From Paenibacillus pini JCM 16418 (GTDB taxonomy: Bacteria; Bacillota; Bacilli; Paenibacillales; Paenibacillaceae), in NCBI RefSeq assembly GCF_000576305.1, contig NZ_BAVZ01000003.1, positions 335,530-399,529 of the forward strand: a DNA stretch of 64,000 bases, written 5' to 3'. The notes under the pieces are model-generated. The model was not told the DNA's origin, did not search any database, and saw only the letters and a list, made by a program, of their open reading frames with translations. How positions within the stretch are numbered: the stretch's first letter is position 1; every line of letters starts with the position of its first letter. A program made the translations under genes and the position numbers. Positions 1 through 8,804 of the stretch are shown piece after piece.

Positions 1-1227
1 TTTGTACCCAATTACCTTTTCATTTTTGCGAACGAGATATTTCCAATCTTCATGTTGCTTTTCCCACTGGGATAACGTAAAAAATTTAATCTCAGCAACG
101 GTTTTTCCCGTGTCCTTGCCGTTATCGAGTAAAATAAATCGCAAATATTCATCAATAACAGATTTCGTATCAATCGTTAAGTTCCCATACCAACTTTTAG
201 GAAAGAACCCTAAATGGAAACGATTAATGTAATCTCGGTACTCCTGTGCTTTAAATATAAGATCATCTTTACCATCCCACTGGCTATAAATCGTAAGCAA
301 TGGAATATCTGTGGTCTTATAAAAGCTCCATCCTTTAGGCGGTTCAACACTGCCTATTTCGAGGATCCCATCGTTATCCACGTCTTGACTGGCAATTGGC
401 CATTCTTTATAGGTCTTCTTAGAATCAAGAGCTACAACCAGTTTATCATCCTTCATAATGATGACTTGAGACTTCGAGCTTTTCTCGCCAATTAAAGTGT
501 CGACAATAATACCTTCTTGATCCTTCAATACTTTACCTGCGACAATATTGTAATAACCCGAAACAAAAGGTTCCATTTCAATTTTGTCTAGCTCTATAAA
601 ACTATCTTTGTATTGATATGTCGTCATATATGCGTATTCGTTTTTCACAAGCTGTAAAACGGATAAGTCTTTGATATGATCACCGTTTAAATCATCAATA
701 ATAAATTTCGTATACGGTAGTTCCAAGATCTTCTCCACACTACTGCCTGTATAATTATAGACGACTAGACCCTGCAAAACGTCATTATCATCCCGACGTG
801 AGTAACCCGCAATAATATTCTTAATGCCGTTATTCGTCAGATCTTCGAATTGTAATGACTCAAGCCTTGTACCTTCACCAGTAAACGTAACCTGCTTTAC
901 CCATGTGTTCTTCACATTCTTAAAAATCATCCCTTGGATATTAGCAGGCTGTTCGGATGAAGTATCATAGAAAACGATCGCTTCATTAATTTTGTCACCA
1001 TCGAGGTCTTCAAAGTGGATCTGATTTGTGTCTTGCTCATCCCGTGATCTAACGATTGTCGCCCCTTCTGGCAACTGCGAATGAATAATCGTTTTTAGAT
1101 CTTCTTTTTCAGCCGTCAATTGTGGAGCTCGCATTAACGATACGGGATAAATTAGAAATGTACAGCCGCTAAGAAGAAACATCATGAGGATGGCGCCGCA
1201 GAAACGAAAATATTTCAATTTAAGCAA
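1..1227 (-). CDS. Putative lipoprotein with Asp-rich repeat motifs, 3' end outside window
   Basis: This frame is open from a TTG at 1227 to the window edge (409 codons, no stop), so the gene is partial at its 3' end. An AGAGGGGTG ribosome binding site lies 5-6 nt upstream of the TTG. The N-terminus has a hydrophobic stretch ending in the lipobox LLSGC, so it should be exported and lipid-anchored on the outer face of the membrane. The body repeats short acidic motifs of the type FEDLDGDKINEAI, IDDLNGDHIKDLS and QDVDNDGILEIGS, which resemble FG-GAP/VCBS calcium-loop repeats in a beta-propeller-like protein. It follows the ATPase gene at 1265-1990 by 37 bp on the same strand and may share its transcript. 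Function unknown; a surface binding or sensing role is inference. Confidence 0.75.
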   Translation of the reverse strand, partial: MLKLKYFRFCGAILMMFLLSGCTFLIYPVSLMRAPQLTAEKEDLKTIIHSQLPEGATIVRSRDEQDTNQIHFEDLDGDKINEAIVFYDTSSEQPANIQGMIFKNVKNTWVKQVTFTGEGTRLESLQFEDLTNNGIKNIIAGYSRRDDNDVLQGLVVYNYTGSSVEKILELPYTKFIIDDLNGDHIKDLSVLQLVKNEYAYMTTYQYKDSFIELDKIEMEPFVSGYYNIVAGKVLKDQEGIIVDTLIGEKSSKSQVIIMKDDKLVVALDSKKTYKEWPIASQDVDNDGILEIGSVEPPKGWSFYKTTDIPLLTIYSQWDGKDDLIFKAQEYRDYINRFHLGFFPKSWYGNLTIDTKSVIDEYLRFILLDNGKDTGKTVAEIKFFTLSQWEKQHEDWKYLVRKNEKVIGYK

Positions 1228-1264
1228 GTACACCCCTCTTTTCCATATAATAAACGTTTCCAGA

Positions 1265-1990
1265 TTACATAAGGTTGCGTTCTTGAGACGTTAATCTTCT
1301 TCCGGAAATATCGAATATGATTTTACCTTCTGACATTCCGACAATACGAGTAGCATATTTTTCAGCTAGTTCAAGTGGCAATACGGAAATTACCGTTACT
1401 CGCTCTTCAAGACAAAGGTTACGTAGTGTTTGCATTACACTTTCTGCTGATTTAGGATCAAGTCCGATGACAGGCTCATCTGCTACAATCACCTTTGCTC
1501 CGTGCACCAAAGCACGTGCAATAGCAATCCGCTGGCGTTCACCGCCACTTAATGTGTCACTCTTCTGATGTGCCTTCTCTAGCAGTCCCAGCTGCTCAAT
1601 AACATCCATTGCTCCCATATAATCATCCGAACGTACCATACCTGTTGCCATACGCCAAATCGGTGTCTGACTGGCTTGTCCAATGAGTACATTCTTAAGC
1701 GCAGTACGATTCAAATTAAGATGCGGATTCTGTTCTAAGTATGCCCATTCTCGTTTAATTTTTCTTTTACCTAAGAACGAGTTTTTCTGTATATCTTCTC
1801 CGTCAATGACGAAGCTACCTTTATCCCATTTTTCTTTAAGAGCTAAGCACCTTAAGAATACGCTCTTGCCGCTCCCACTCGGTCCAACCAAAGCAATCAT
1901 TTCACCACGCTGTATTTCTAAAGACACATCTTTCAAAATCTGTATTTTATCCACACCGACGGACTTCGTTAAACCTTTGATGTTGATCAT
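1265..1990 (-). CDS. ABC transporter ATP-binding protein, PhnC-like
   Basis: This 241-residue protein is a single ABC ATPase domain. Visible motifs are Walker A GPSGSGKS (about residue 36), a Q-loop in YLEQNPHLNLN, signature LSGGERQR and Walker B VIVADEP followed by GLDP. The overall layout and the segment NVLIGQ resemble phosphonate-importer ATPases of the PhnC group. The H-loop is abnormal: where the family has a His after the VTVI strand, this protein reads VTVISVLPLELAE. No permease or binding protein is adjacent, so the transport partner is unknown. The ATG at 1990 has GGGAG 7-11 nt upstream. The MFS gene ends 86 bp upstream on the same strand, and a lipoprotein gene follows. Family assignment is firm; substrate is not known. 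Confidence 0.85.
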   Translation of the reverse strand: MINIKGLTKSVGVDKIQILKDVSLEIQRGEMIALVGPSGSGKSVFLRCLALKEKWDKGSFVIDGEDIQKNSFLGKRKIKREWAYLEQNPHLNLNRTALKNVLIGQASQTPIWRMATGMVRSDDYMGAMDVIEQLGLLEKAHQKSDTLSGGERQRIAIARALVHGAKVIVADEPVIGLDPKSAESVMQTLRNLCLEERVTVISVLPLELAEKYATRIVGMSEGKIIFDISGRRLTSQERNLM

Positions 1991-2059
1991 GACATATCTC
2001 CCATCGTCTCTAGTTCTCTATATAAATAGTGTATTGGAAAAAGCGGTGGAATTCCATGC

Positions 2060-2071
2060 GAACAATTGTTC
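2060..2071. promoter_or_regulatory. LexA-box-like palindrome GAACAATTGTTC
   Basis: A perfect 12-bp palindrome matching the Bacillus-type SOS box GAAC-N4-GTTC lies between the MFS stop codon and the PhnC-like ATPase start. It is identical to one of the boxes in the lexA/yneA intergenic region at 48806-48817. No convincing promoter overlaps it, so it may be a chance match. Confidence 0.3.
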
Positions 2072-2076
2072 TAATT

Positions 2077-3246
2077 TTATTTAGGTTCTTTTCGTATGAG
2101 CAGTCCCGTGCATGCAAACACAATAAATCCAAGTCCAAGTACCGTAAACATGCCGCCCTTCCATCCATATCCCATAAGAAGGCCGCCAATATTGGGGCCT
2201 GCAATACTGCCTATATTAAAATGAAACGATGCAACCACGTTGGCAGCAGGCAACATCATCTTGGGTAAAATATCTGCCGCATATGCAAGTCCAAGCGAAA
2301 AGAAAGACCCTACCATACCGCCTGCAATACTAAGCAGGATAATCATCCATGCCATATGAGTGCCTGCATAAGGTACAAGCATGAAAGCTGCACCACCAAT
2401 GATTCCGCAAATCATCAGCAGCTTTTTACGTCCAAAACGATCACTCAGCATCCCGAGAGGAAGCTGAAATACAAGACCTCCAAGTCCAATGAAAGGTAGT
2501 AAAAAGGCAATTTGTGATTCGCTAAATCCAGTGCGCAGACCATATACAGGGAAATTACTATTAATTCCTGCTTCCATATAACCGTAGAGTAAAGCTGGGA
2601 GTAATGCAAACCAAGCCAGATGATAGCTTCGGCGGAATCTGTTCGGCATCTGAGTTGAACCCTCCAGCTTCTCAGGTCGGAAGTCCGGGAGCTTCACCAG
2701 TACGAGCAGAAGTACGAGCAGAATCAATACAGCAAGAACCATAAATGGAATTGCCAGTCCATAAGGAAGTAAACGAATACCTAACGGCCCTAAACTGAAC
2801 CCCAGACCATAGGACATTCCGTACAAAGAAATATTTCTACCGCGTTGCTCTGAGGGTGTAACCAATAACACCCATAATTGTGCTGCATAATGCACAGCGC
2901 TATCGCCTATACCTACAAGTAACCGAAGTACAAACCATACTTTGACGAAAGGAAGCATTGGAAATAAAATAACTGAAATGAGCACGATCATAAGACCAAT
3001 TGTAACGAGCTTCTTAAATCCTAATGCGTTAAGAGCCTTTTCAGCCACTAAAGTCATGGCAAACGAACCCAAATATAGTGCCGCAGCATTCAATCCATTA
3101 ACAGAAGATGATACCCCTTTTTGTTCTAAAACAATGGATAGAATCGGGAGCAGTAGACCTTGACTAAGACCAGCAGCGACAATAACTGCAATTAATATGA
3201 AGAAATGAAACGACTGTGTGTTATTCTTGATGTTTAATTGTGACAA
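2077..3246 (-). CDS. Major facilitator superfamily transporter
   Basis: The protein has 389 residues and about 12 hydrophobic membrane helices, the usual size and layout of an MFS drug or metabolite exporter. An MFS loop 2-3 type motif is visible after the sixth helix pair, in GMLSDRFGRKKLL (about residue 265). The start is a TTG at 3246 with GGAGG about 8 nt upstream; the nearest in-frame ATG lies much further in. It is divergent from the ArsR-type regulator gene at 3367 with a 120-bp shared intergenic region, a common layout for a regulator and the exporter it controls, though this link is inference. Substrate unknown. Confidence 0.85.
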   Translation of the reverse strand: MSQLNIKNNTQSFHFFILIAVIVAAGLSQGLLLPILSIVLEQKGVSSSVNGLNAAALYLGSFAMTLVAEKALNALGFKKLVTIGLMIVLISVILFPMLPFVKVWFVLRLLVGIGDSAVHYAAQLWVLLVTPSEQRGRNISLYGMSYGLGFSLGPLGIRLLPYGLAIPFMVLAVLILLVLLLVLVKLPDFRPEKLEGSTQMPNRFRRSYHLAWFALLPALLYGYMEAGINSNFPVYGLRTGFSESQIAFLLPFIGLGGLVFQLPLGMLSDRFGRKKLLMICGIIGGAAFMLVPYAGTHMAWMIILLSIAGGMVGSFFSLGLAYAADILPKMMLPAANVVASFHFNIGSIAGPNIGGLLMGYGWKGGMFTVLGLGFIVFACTGLLIRKEPK

Positions 3247-3366
3247 CTTAAATCCTCCTCTGATGCATTCCGGGGCAAACTACTTGAACATTATAGTGGA
3301 CAACCCCCGTCTCAACAAGCCATAATGAAAGAAGTGCATTGATTTTCATAGGAGGTTAAAGGTTTC

Positions 3367-4284
3367 ATGAACTATGAAGTGAAAATTGACGTTTCACCGA
3401 TCTATGAATTACTTGGAAGTTTTATGGTATATACCTCTAAAAAGTGGGTCCGCAATCTGGATATTGGACCAGAGTGGATTAGTGAAGTAGCTGAGCGGCT
3501 CGAACCTGAAGTCTCTCAAGCAATTGCGCAGACAGCCTCTTGGCCATTTGACGATTATGATGTGCTATATGCCTGGGCTATTCATCGTAATAATGGCGAT
3601 AGCGTATTGACTTACTTAGAATGTCTGTTGCATACCCCGGAAGAAGTGCTGCTTGAAGTCGCTTCACCTTATCTTCCTTCTTTGACTATTGAGAACACTC
3701 GGCGCATTCGTGACCAATATACGCCACTTCTTGAGCTGTGGTATGAGCATTATTTTAAGAACGTAGAGTCATCGATTATTCCGCTAATTGAAGAAGATGC
3801 TCTGGAGAAAAAAATGTTGCTCACAAAGATGGATCCGCAAGCTCTTGTGGAATATGCTTCTGGCGGCCTTGTTGTGGAAGACATTCCTGGACTAGAAACG
3901 ATCGTGCTTTTCCCAACGGTTCATAATCGTCCGATTAATACGTACTGCTTCTATCAAAAAATGATGCTGATTCAGTATCCAGTTGACGTACCTGAAGAGA
4001 ATGAGGATGAGCCACCGACTGTTCTTTTACGGATGACTCACGCGCTCTCCGAACCTAAACGGCTGCGTCTACTTCGCTATTTGGCTGATCAGCCGCGTTC
4101 GCTCGATGATATGCAGCGTGATTTGGTTCAAACAGAAGAGATGTTAATGCATCACATGATGATTCTCCGAGTTGCTGGATTACTGCGTATTCATTTGGAA
4201 GTTGACAATCAAGAGAAATTCAGCATAAGACCAGACGGTGCCTCTGAACTCCAGATGTTTCTGGAATCATACATTCGTCTATAA
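3367..4284 (+). CDS. ArsR-family transcriptional regulator with a large N-terminal domain
   Basis: This 305-residue protein carries a C-terminal ArsR-type winged helix-turn-helix at about residues 220-290 (RMTHALSEPKRLRLLRYLAD, then a recognition-helix region). The N-terminal 210 residues are not a classical sensor domain I recognise and lack obvious metal-binding Cys clusters. AGGAGGTT lies about 9 nt upstream of the ATG. The following HAD gene starts 13 bp after the stop and its ribosome binding site overlaps this gene's stop codon, so the two are co-transcribed. Divergent orientation to the MFS gene suggests it regulates that gene or itself; this is inference. Confidence 0.8.
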   Translation: MNYEVKIDVSPIYELLGSFMVYTSKKWVRNLDIGPEWISEVAERLEPEVSQAIAQTASWPFDDYDVLYAWAIHRNNGDSVLTYLECLLHTPEEVLLEVASPYLPSLTIENTRRIRDQYTPLLELWYEHYFKNVESSIIPLIEEDALEKKMLLTKMDPQALVEYASGGLVVEDIPGLETIVLFPTVHNRPINTYCFYQKMMLIQYPVDVPEENEDEPPTVLLRMTHALSEPKRLRLLRYLADQPRSLDDMQRDLVQTEEMLMHHMMILRVAGLLRIHLEVDNQEKFSIRPDGASELQMFLESYIRL

Positions 4285-4297
4285 GGAGTGAACATAC

Positions 4298-5062
4298 TTG
4301 AACACATTAAGACAAGATATATTGTTTGATTTGGATGATACCCTCATCCACTGTAATAAATATTTCGGAATGATATTAGATCAGTTCGCTGAACTTGTAC
4401 ACCAATGGTTTAACGGTGAACAAATTACGACCGAAGAGATCCGTCAGAAGCAAGTTGAAATTGATGTGGCCTCTGTTCATCAAAAGGGTTTCAGCAGCGG
4501 TAATTTTCCTAGATCATTAATTGAAACCTACCGTTTCTTCAGTCAGAAATTCAACCGCCAGCCCCATCCTTTGGCTGAACAACAGTTGTCAAAACTAGGC
4601 ATGAGTGTGTATGACCAGGAAATTGAGCCATATCCGGGAATGGTGGAAACTTTAGAAACCCTCTCTTCTGCCGGGCACAAGCTTTACTTATATACCGGTG
4701 GTGAAACTGCCATCCAGCAGCGTAAGATTGATCGAATGAAGCTCAGTATGTACTTCGACGATCGTATATTTATTACGCAGCATAAGAATGAAAAGACCCT
4801 TGAACATATTATTCAGCAAGGGAAATTCAACCGTAGCGCGACCTGGATGATTGGAAACTCACTACGTACAGATGTAAGACCGGCACTGACGGCAGGTCTG
4901 CATAGCATCTATGTTAAACAATCTAATGAATGGATCTTTAATATGGTCGATTTGCAAAATGAGCCAAATAGCTCATTGTATACGGTCACTTCTATAGATG
5001 AGATCCCAGATGTTATTGCTGAAAAAATTGCAAAAGAAACAAGAGAAAGGACCCTTAGCTAA
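4298..5062 (+). CDS. HAD-superfamily hydrolase
   Basis: A HAD phosphatase-type protein of 254 residues. Motif I is DLDDT (about residue 11-15), motif II is in YLYTGG, the motif III Lys lies in the central region, and motif IV is MIGNSLRTD, a GNS-type variant of the usual GD. An alpha-helical cap lies between motifs I and II. The start is a TTG at 4298; AAGGAGTG overlapping the upstream stop codon gives good spacing and no better ATG exists. It is translationally linked to the ArsR-type regulator. The last codons and stop lie inside a terminator palindrome. Substrate unknown. Confidence 0.85.
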   Translation: MNTLRQDILFDLDDTLIHCNKYFGMILDQFAELVHQWFNGEQITTEEIRQKQVEIDVASVHQKGFSSGNFPRSLIETYRFFSQKFNRQPHPLAEQQLSKLGMSVYDQEIEPYPGMVETLETLSSAGHKLYLYTGGETAIQQRKIDRMKLSMYFDDRIFITQHKNEKTLEHIIQQGKFNRSATWMIGNSLRTDVRPALTAGLHSIYVKQSNEWIFNMVDLQNEPNSSLYTVTSIDEIPDVIAEKIAKETRERTLS

Positions 5063-5076
5063 GGGTCCTTTCTTTT
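5045..5076. terminator. Bidirectional terminator between HAD gene and topB
   Basis: A perfect 28-bp palindrome (5045-5072, arms GAAAGGACCCTTAG) followed by TTTT on the plus strand. It contains the stop codon of the HAD gene. The convergent topB gene ends at 5089. Confidence 0.85.
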
Positions 5077-5088
5077 GACCGTATTTAA

Positions 5089-7341
5089 TTACGATTTCTG
5101 CCGCTCTATTCCAAGTGTTCCTTGCTCAGCATTACTGAGTATGATTTTAGCCTTGAAGGCTTCTCCTCGACTGTCCTGGAAAGTGAGCAGCTGCGTCTTT
5201 CCAGAAGACAATAAAGATTTGAGCATAGCTTCACTGATTTTTTTACCCTCATATTCCTTCCAAATTACAAAGGTGCAGCCCTCACGAAAGCCCGTGCAAC
5301 CGTATCCCTTTTTACCCTCAATAATATGTCCTGAGCAACTCTCGCGAGGACAAGCTCCATACGATACTCTCTCCGCAGGCGATGATGACTTACTCTTGTC
5401 AGAGGATGAAGAAGCAACCTTTTTGCGAGTAGCCGAAGCTGAGATGTTCTTTTTCGCTTCAGGTTTGACACGATCCTTGTTCTTATTGTCCTCTATTCCG
5501 AACCTAGAAGAGGGCGCTGAACGCTGGGTGGATACCTTCTGAATAATAGAAACCGTAAATTTTTGCACATTATCCATAAATTTCTCGGAAGCCGCTTCAC
5601 CCTTAGATATCTGATACAATCTACGTTCCCACTGACCCGTCATTTCAGGAGAAGTCAAAAGCTCAATTCCAGCATGGCGGATAAGTTCGACGGCTGTTCT
5701 ACCCTTTTGAGAAATGATGATTTTCTTGCCCTGCATCACAATATATCCGACTTTTTTCAATCGCTCAATGGTTGCTGCACGTGTTGCTGGTGTGCCAAGT
5801 CCACTATCTTTCATTGCATCACGAAGCTCATCATTTTCGATGCTCTTGCCTGCGCTCTCCATCGCCTTAAGTAAGGTTCCCTCGGTGTAGCTCTTCGGGG
5901 GTTGTGTAGCCTTTTCTTTTGCTTCACTCTTGAAACAATTCACAGGCTTATCCGCGTCAAGATCAAAGGAACGATCATTCCACTCTAAATTCTCCTCTTC
6001 CTCATCATTCTTGTTTTTACTCGATTTAGAGGTCTTATCAGCACTAGGAATCAACACTTTCCAGCCTAAAGAAAGCAGTTCCTTAATGTTGGTCTTGAAT
6101 TCTTCCTTCTCCACCTCAGTAAGCACCGTGTGCTGCTTATAAACAGCAGGTAAATAGAAGTGAGACAAGAAACGAATCACAATGAGATCATATAGTTGCT
6201 GCTCTTCTTTGCTAAGCTGTCCCGCTCTTTTTAACGTTGGTAAAATCGCATGGTGATCTTCGACTTTCTCAGGGTTACACACCGATTTATTATTCACATG
6301 TACAAGTATCGGGTTAGCTCCCTCAGCCTGTTCCTTAAATGAAGTAGACTTCAGCATATTCAGTGCCTTGTGCATGCCTTCAATATTTTGTTCATTTACA
6401 TAGTTTGAGTTCGTACGCGGATAGGAAATCACCTTATGCTTTTCATACAATGCTTGAGCGATATCTAGTGTTTTTTTTGCGGAAAAACTGAATTTAGCAT
6501 TCGCTTCACGCTGCAATAACGTAAGATCATATAGCTTCAAAGGATAATCCTTCGTTTCCTTTACCTCATATTTGGTAATTGTCCCCTCTTTACCTTGTAC
6601 CTTAGCTGCAATGGTCTCCGCCTTTTCCTTTGAAGTAATCCGATCTCCCTGCCATGAACCTATATATTCCAGTGCATCCTGACGAAAGCTGGCTTTCACA
6701 TCAAAATAGGTAAGCGAGTCAAAGGCTTCAATTTCCTTCTGCCTATCATAGATAAGTGCCAAAACAGGGGTTTGAACTCGGCCAACGGACAGTAAGGTGT
6801 TGTGTTTAGTCGTAAAAGCCCTTGTTGCGTTCATGCCAATAAGCCAATCTGCTTCGCTTCGCGCCCTAGCGGCTTGAGTCAAATGCTCAAATTCCTCAGC
6901 TCCATGCAGTTCTCTAAATCCTTTAGCAATACTCTCAGCCGTTAGATCTGAGATCCAGAGACGCTTAACGGGCTGCATTAGCTTAAGCTGCTGTTGAATT
7001 AATGCAAATATGTATTGTCCTTCTCGTCCGGCATCGCAGGCGTTTACGATCTGATTACAGCGCTTCGCAAGTTCACCAATCGTAGTCAGCTGATCTTTGG
7101 TTTTCGGATGTGCAACAATTTTAAAAGACTCTGGAAGTATCGGTAAATCCCGAAAATTCCAACGTTTGTACTTCGTGTCATAGGCATCGGGTTCTGCAAG
7201 ACCTACCAGATGTCCGATAGCCCAAGTAATAATATAATTCTCACCCTCCAAGTAGGTGCGCGAATTTTTGGCTTTCGGTTCAATCACGGCTGCTATATTA
7301 CGTCCCATATCCGGTTTCTCTGCAATCACTAGTGTTTTCAA
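5089..7341 (-). CDS. topB: DNA topoisomerase III (type IA)
   Basis: This 750-residue type IA topoisomerase cuts and rejoins one DNA strand and resolves intermediates of replication and recombination. The N-terminal TOPRIM domain has VIAEKPD and DAGREG (residues 103-108). The catalytic Tyr is residue 307 in VISYPRTNS. Strand-passage domains follow, and the long basic C-terminal tail carries a zinc-ribbon-like cluster CPRESC...CTGFREGC. Length and motif order match Bacillus TopB, with a longer linker rich in Lys and Ser before the zinc cluster. The start is a TTG at 7341 with AAGGAG 8 nt upstream. It is monocistronic and convergent with the HAD gene. Confidence 0.95.
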   Translation of the reverse strand: MKTLVIAEKPDMGRNIAAVIEPKAKNSRTYLEGENYIITWAIGHLVGLAEPDAYDTKYKRWNFRDLPILPESFKIVAHPKTKDQLTTIGELAKRCNQIVNACDAGREGQYIFALIQQQLKLMQPVKRLWISDLTAESIAKGFRELHGAEEFEHLTQAARARSEADWLIGMNATRAFTTKHNTLLSVGRVQTPVLALIYDRQKEIEAFDSLTYFDVKASFRQDALEYIGSWQGDRITSKEKAETIAAKVQGKEGTITKYEVKETKDYPLKLYDLTLLQREANAKFSFSAKKTLDIAQALYEKHKVISYPRTNSNYVNEQNIEGMHKALNMLKSTSFKEQAEGANPILVHVNNKSVCNPEKVEDHHAILPTLKRAGQLSKEEQQLYDLIVIRFLSHFYLPAVYKQHTVLTEVEKEEFKTNIKELLSLGWKVLIPSADKTSKSSKNKNDEEEENLEWNDRSFDLDADKPVNCFKSEAKEKATQPPKSYTEGTLLKAMESAGKSIENDELRDAMKDSGLGTPATRAATIERLKKVGYIVMQGKKIIISQKGRTAVELIRHAGIELLTSPEMTGQWERRLYQISKGEAASEKFMDNVQKFTVSIIQKVSTQRSAPSSRFGIEDNKNKDRVKPEAKKNISASATRKKVASSSSDKSKSSSPAERVSYGACPRESCSGHIIEGKKGYGCTGFREGCTFVIWKEYEGKKISEAMLKSLLSSGKTQLLTFQDSRGEAFKAKIILSNAEQGTLGIERQKS

Positions 7342-7877
7342 AAATTCGGCAACTCCTTATATGAAATCTAAAGGACTGATTCTTAGTAGATTCATACTTG
7401 ACGCATCTAATAATTATAGGATCAGATCACAAAAAACATCGTTGTAATGATAAAAAAAGGCCGGGAATGGCAGGTCTCCCGACGTTCACGTCTTCAATTG
7501 ATTTAAAGTTTATGATAGCACACACCCACACTTGTTTCAACGAATCATCAAGTTCAATTATAGGTTCCTATACTTATTTAGAAGCACGCTAACACCCTTT
7601 CAAGAGATATAAAGTCACCCATAATAATTCGAAATAAAAAGGCGCTCTATGCTACAGCAAACCACTCTCCTAATGTATTCATACGGTTAGGGAAGCAATG
7701 GAATCAATAAGAACAACAGCTTTATCCGGAAAAACCCTAATATTTTATCTACAACCTTACAGCTGCTCATTCGTGCATGTCTAAAGTATGATTGAAATAC
7801 AGTTCAGGACGTGTAATGATATATACCAATTCATCATATGAATTCTTAATCATCTAAATACAAGGGAGGAAATGAAC
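7342..7877. other. 536-bp intergenic region between topB and ppk2
   Basis: This region separates two divergent genes. It holds a terminator-like hairpin pointing towards topB (7452-7484) and the ppk2 ribosome binding site GGGAGGA at 7864-7870. No convincing coding frame, riboswitch or tRNA was seen in the rest. Confidence 0.5.
7452..7484 (-). terminator. Possible attenuator or terminator in the topB leader
   Basis: On the minus strand the arms GTCGGGA and TCCCGGC (one G-U pair) are followed by CTTTTTTT. The hairpin lies about 110 nt upstream of the topB start, in its direction of transcription, so it could attenuate topB. The stem is short. Confidence 0.35.
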
Positions 7878-8696
7878 ATGCTCAAACATTACCGCCTGGA
7901 TAATAAACACAGTAAGGCGCTAAAGGATTTTGATCCAAATGATACGGCTGGTTTCAAAGATAAGGAGAAGATCCTAGCAGAATTTGAAGAATTAAAGGAA
8001 CAGCTTCAAGAGGAACAAGAGAAGCTATTCGCTAGTAAATCTCATGGGGTACTCATCATATTTCAGGGGATGGATTGCAGTGGTAAAGATGGGGTTGTGA
8101 AAAAGGTTCTTTCTGGCTTGAATCCGCAAGGCTTTCGTGCAGAGAGTTTCAAACAACCTACGAGTGATGAAGCCTTGCATGATTTTCTTTGGCGCACGCA
8201 CAAAGTAACGCCGGCGAAAGGCTATATCACTTCCTTTAACAGATCCTATTATGAAGATGTGCTCATTACGAGAGTCCATGGTAACATCGATGGCAAAGAG
8301 GCAGGTAAGCGTTTAAAGCATATCCAACATTTCGAGAAACTTCTGACGGAGAGTGGTACCCAGATCATCAAAATCTTTTTACATATCTCTCAAGACTTTC
8401 AATTGCAGAAAATCCAAGAGCGTATGGAGAACCCGGAGAAATTATGGAAATTTGATCCGAGTGATCTGGAAGAGAGAAGATATTGGGATGATTATGTCAA
8501 AGCTTATGAAAATGTATTCTCGTCTACCGGTACTAAAAATAACCCGTGGTATATCGTGCCATCAAACCATCGCTGGTTCCGAGATTATCTGGTACTCAAA
8601 ATCATAGTCTCAGCTTTCAAGCAGCTTAACCTGGCTTATCCAAAAATAGACACAACACAATTTAATTCCCTTCGTCCTGTCCCTGTAGAATCTTAA
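7878..8696 (+). CDS. ppk2: Polyphosphate kinase 2 family (polyphosphate:nucleotide phosphotransferase)
   Basis: A PPK2 family protein of 272 residues that transfers phosphate between inorganic polyphosphate and nucleotides in the cytoplasm. Walker A is GMDCSGKDG (about residues 64-72) and the lid-type motif is NRSYYEDVL. Length, the N-terminal HYRLDN segment and the short one-domain form fit the class that phosphorylates AMP/ADP or GDP from polyphosphate; nucleotide preference cannot be read from the sequence. Two in-frame ATGs exist at 7872 and 7878. GGGAGGA ends 1 nt before the first, so the second is the likely start. Monocistronic, with no ppx or ppk1 nearby. Confidence 0.93.
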   Translation: MLKHYRLDNKHSKALKDFDPNDTAGFKDKEKILAEFEELKEQLQEEQEKLFASKSHGVLIIFQGMDCSGKDGVVKKVLSGLNPQGFRAESFKQPTSDEALHDFLWRTHKVTPAKGYITSFNRSYYEDVLITRVHGNIDGKEAGKRLKHIQHFEKLLTESGTQIIKIFLHISQDFQLQKIQERMENPEKLWKFDPSDLEERRYWDDYVKAYENVFSSTGTKNNPWYIVPSNHRWFRDYLVLKIIVSAFKQLNLAYPKIDTTQFNSLRPVPVES

Positions 8697-8733
8697 ATTA
8701 CTTATTAGAACTTTTACAGCCAAGCTGCATATG

Positions 8734-8769
8734 AAAAAGAGGCCTTCCACAATCAAGTGGAAGGCCTCT
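8734..8769 (-). terminator. Terminator of gltD
   Basis: A 13-bp stem (AGAGGCCTTCCAC and its complement, 6-nt loop) is followed on the minus strand by TTTTT. It lies 36 bp past the gltD stop codon and probably also stops ppk2 transcription. Confidence 0.85.
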
Positions 8770-8804
8770 GAATGAATTAAGATATAAGTTCAGGTCAAGT
8801 AATA

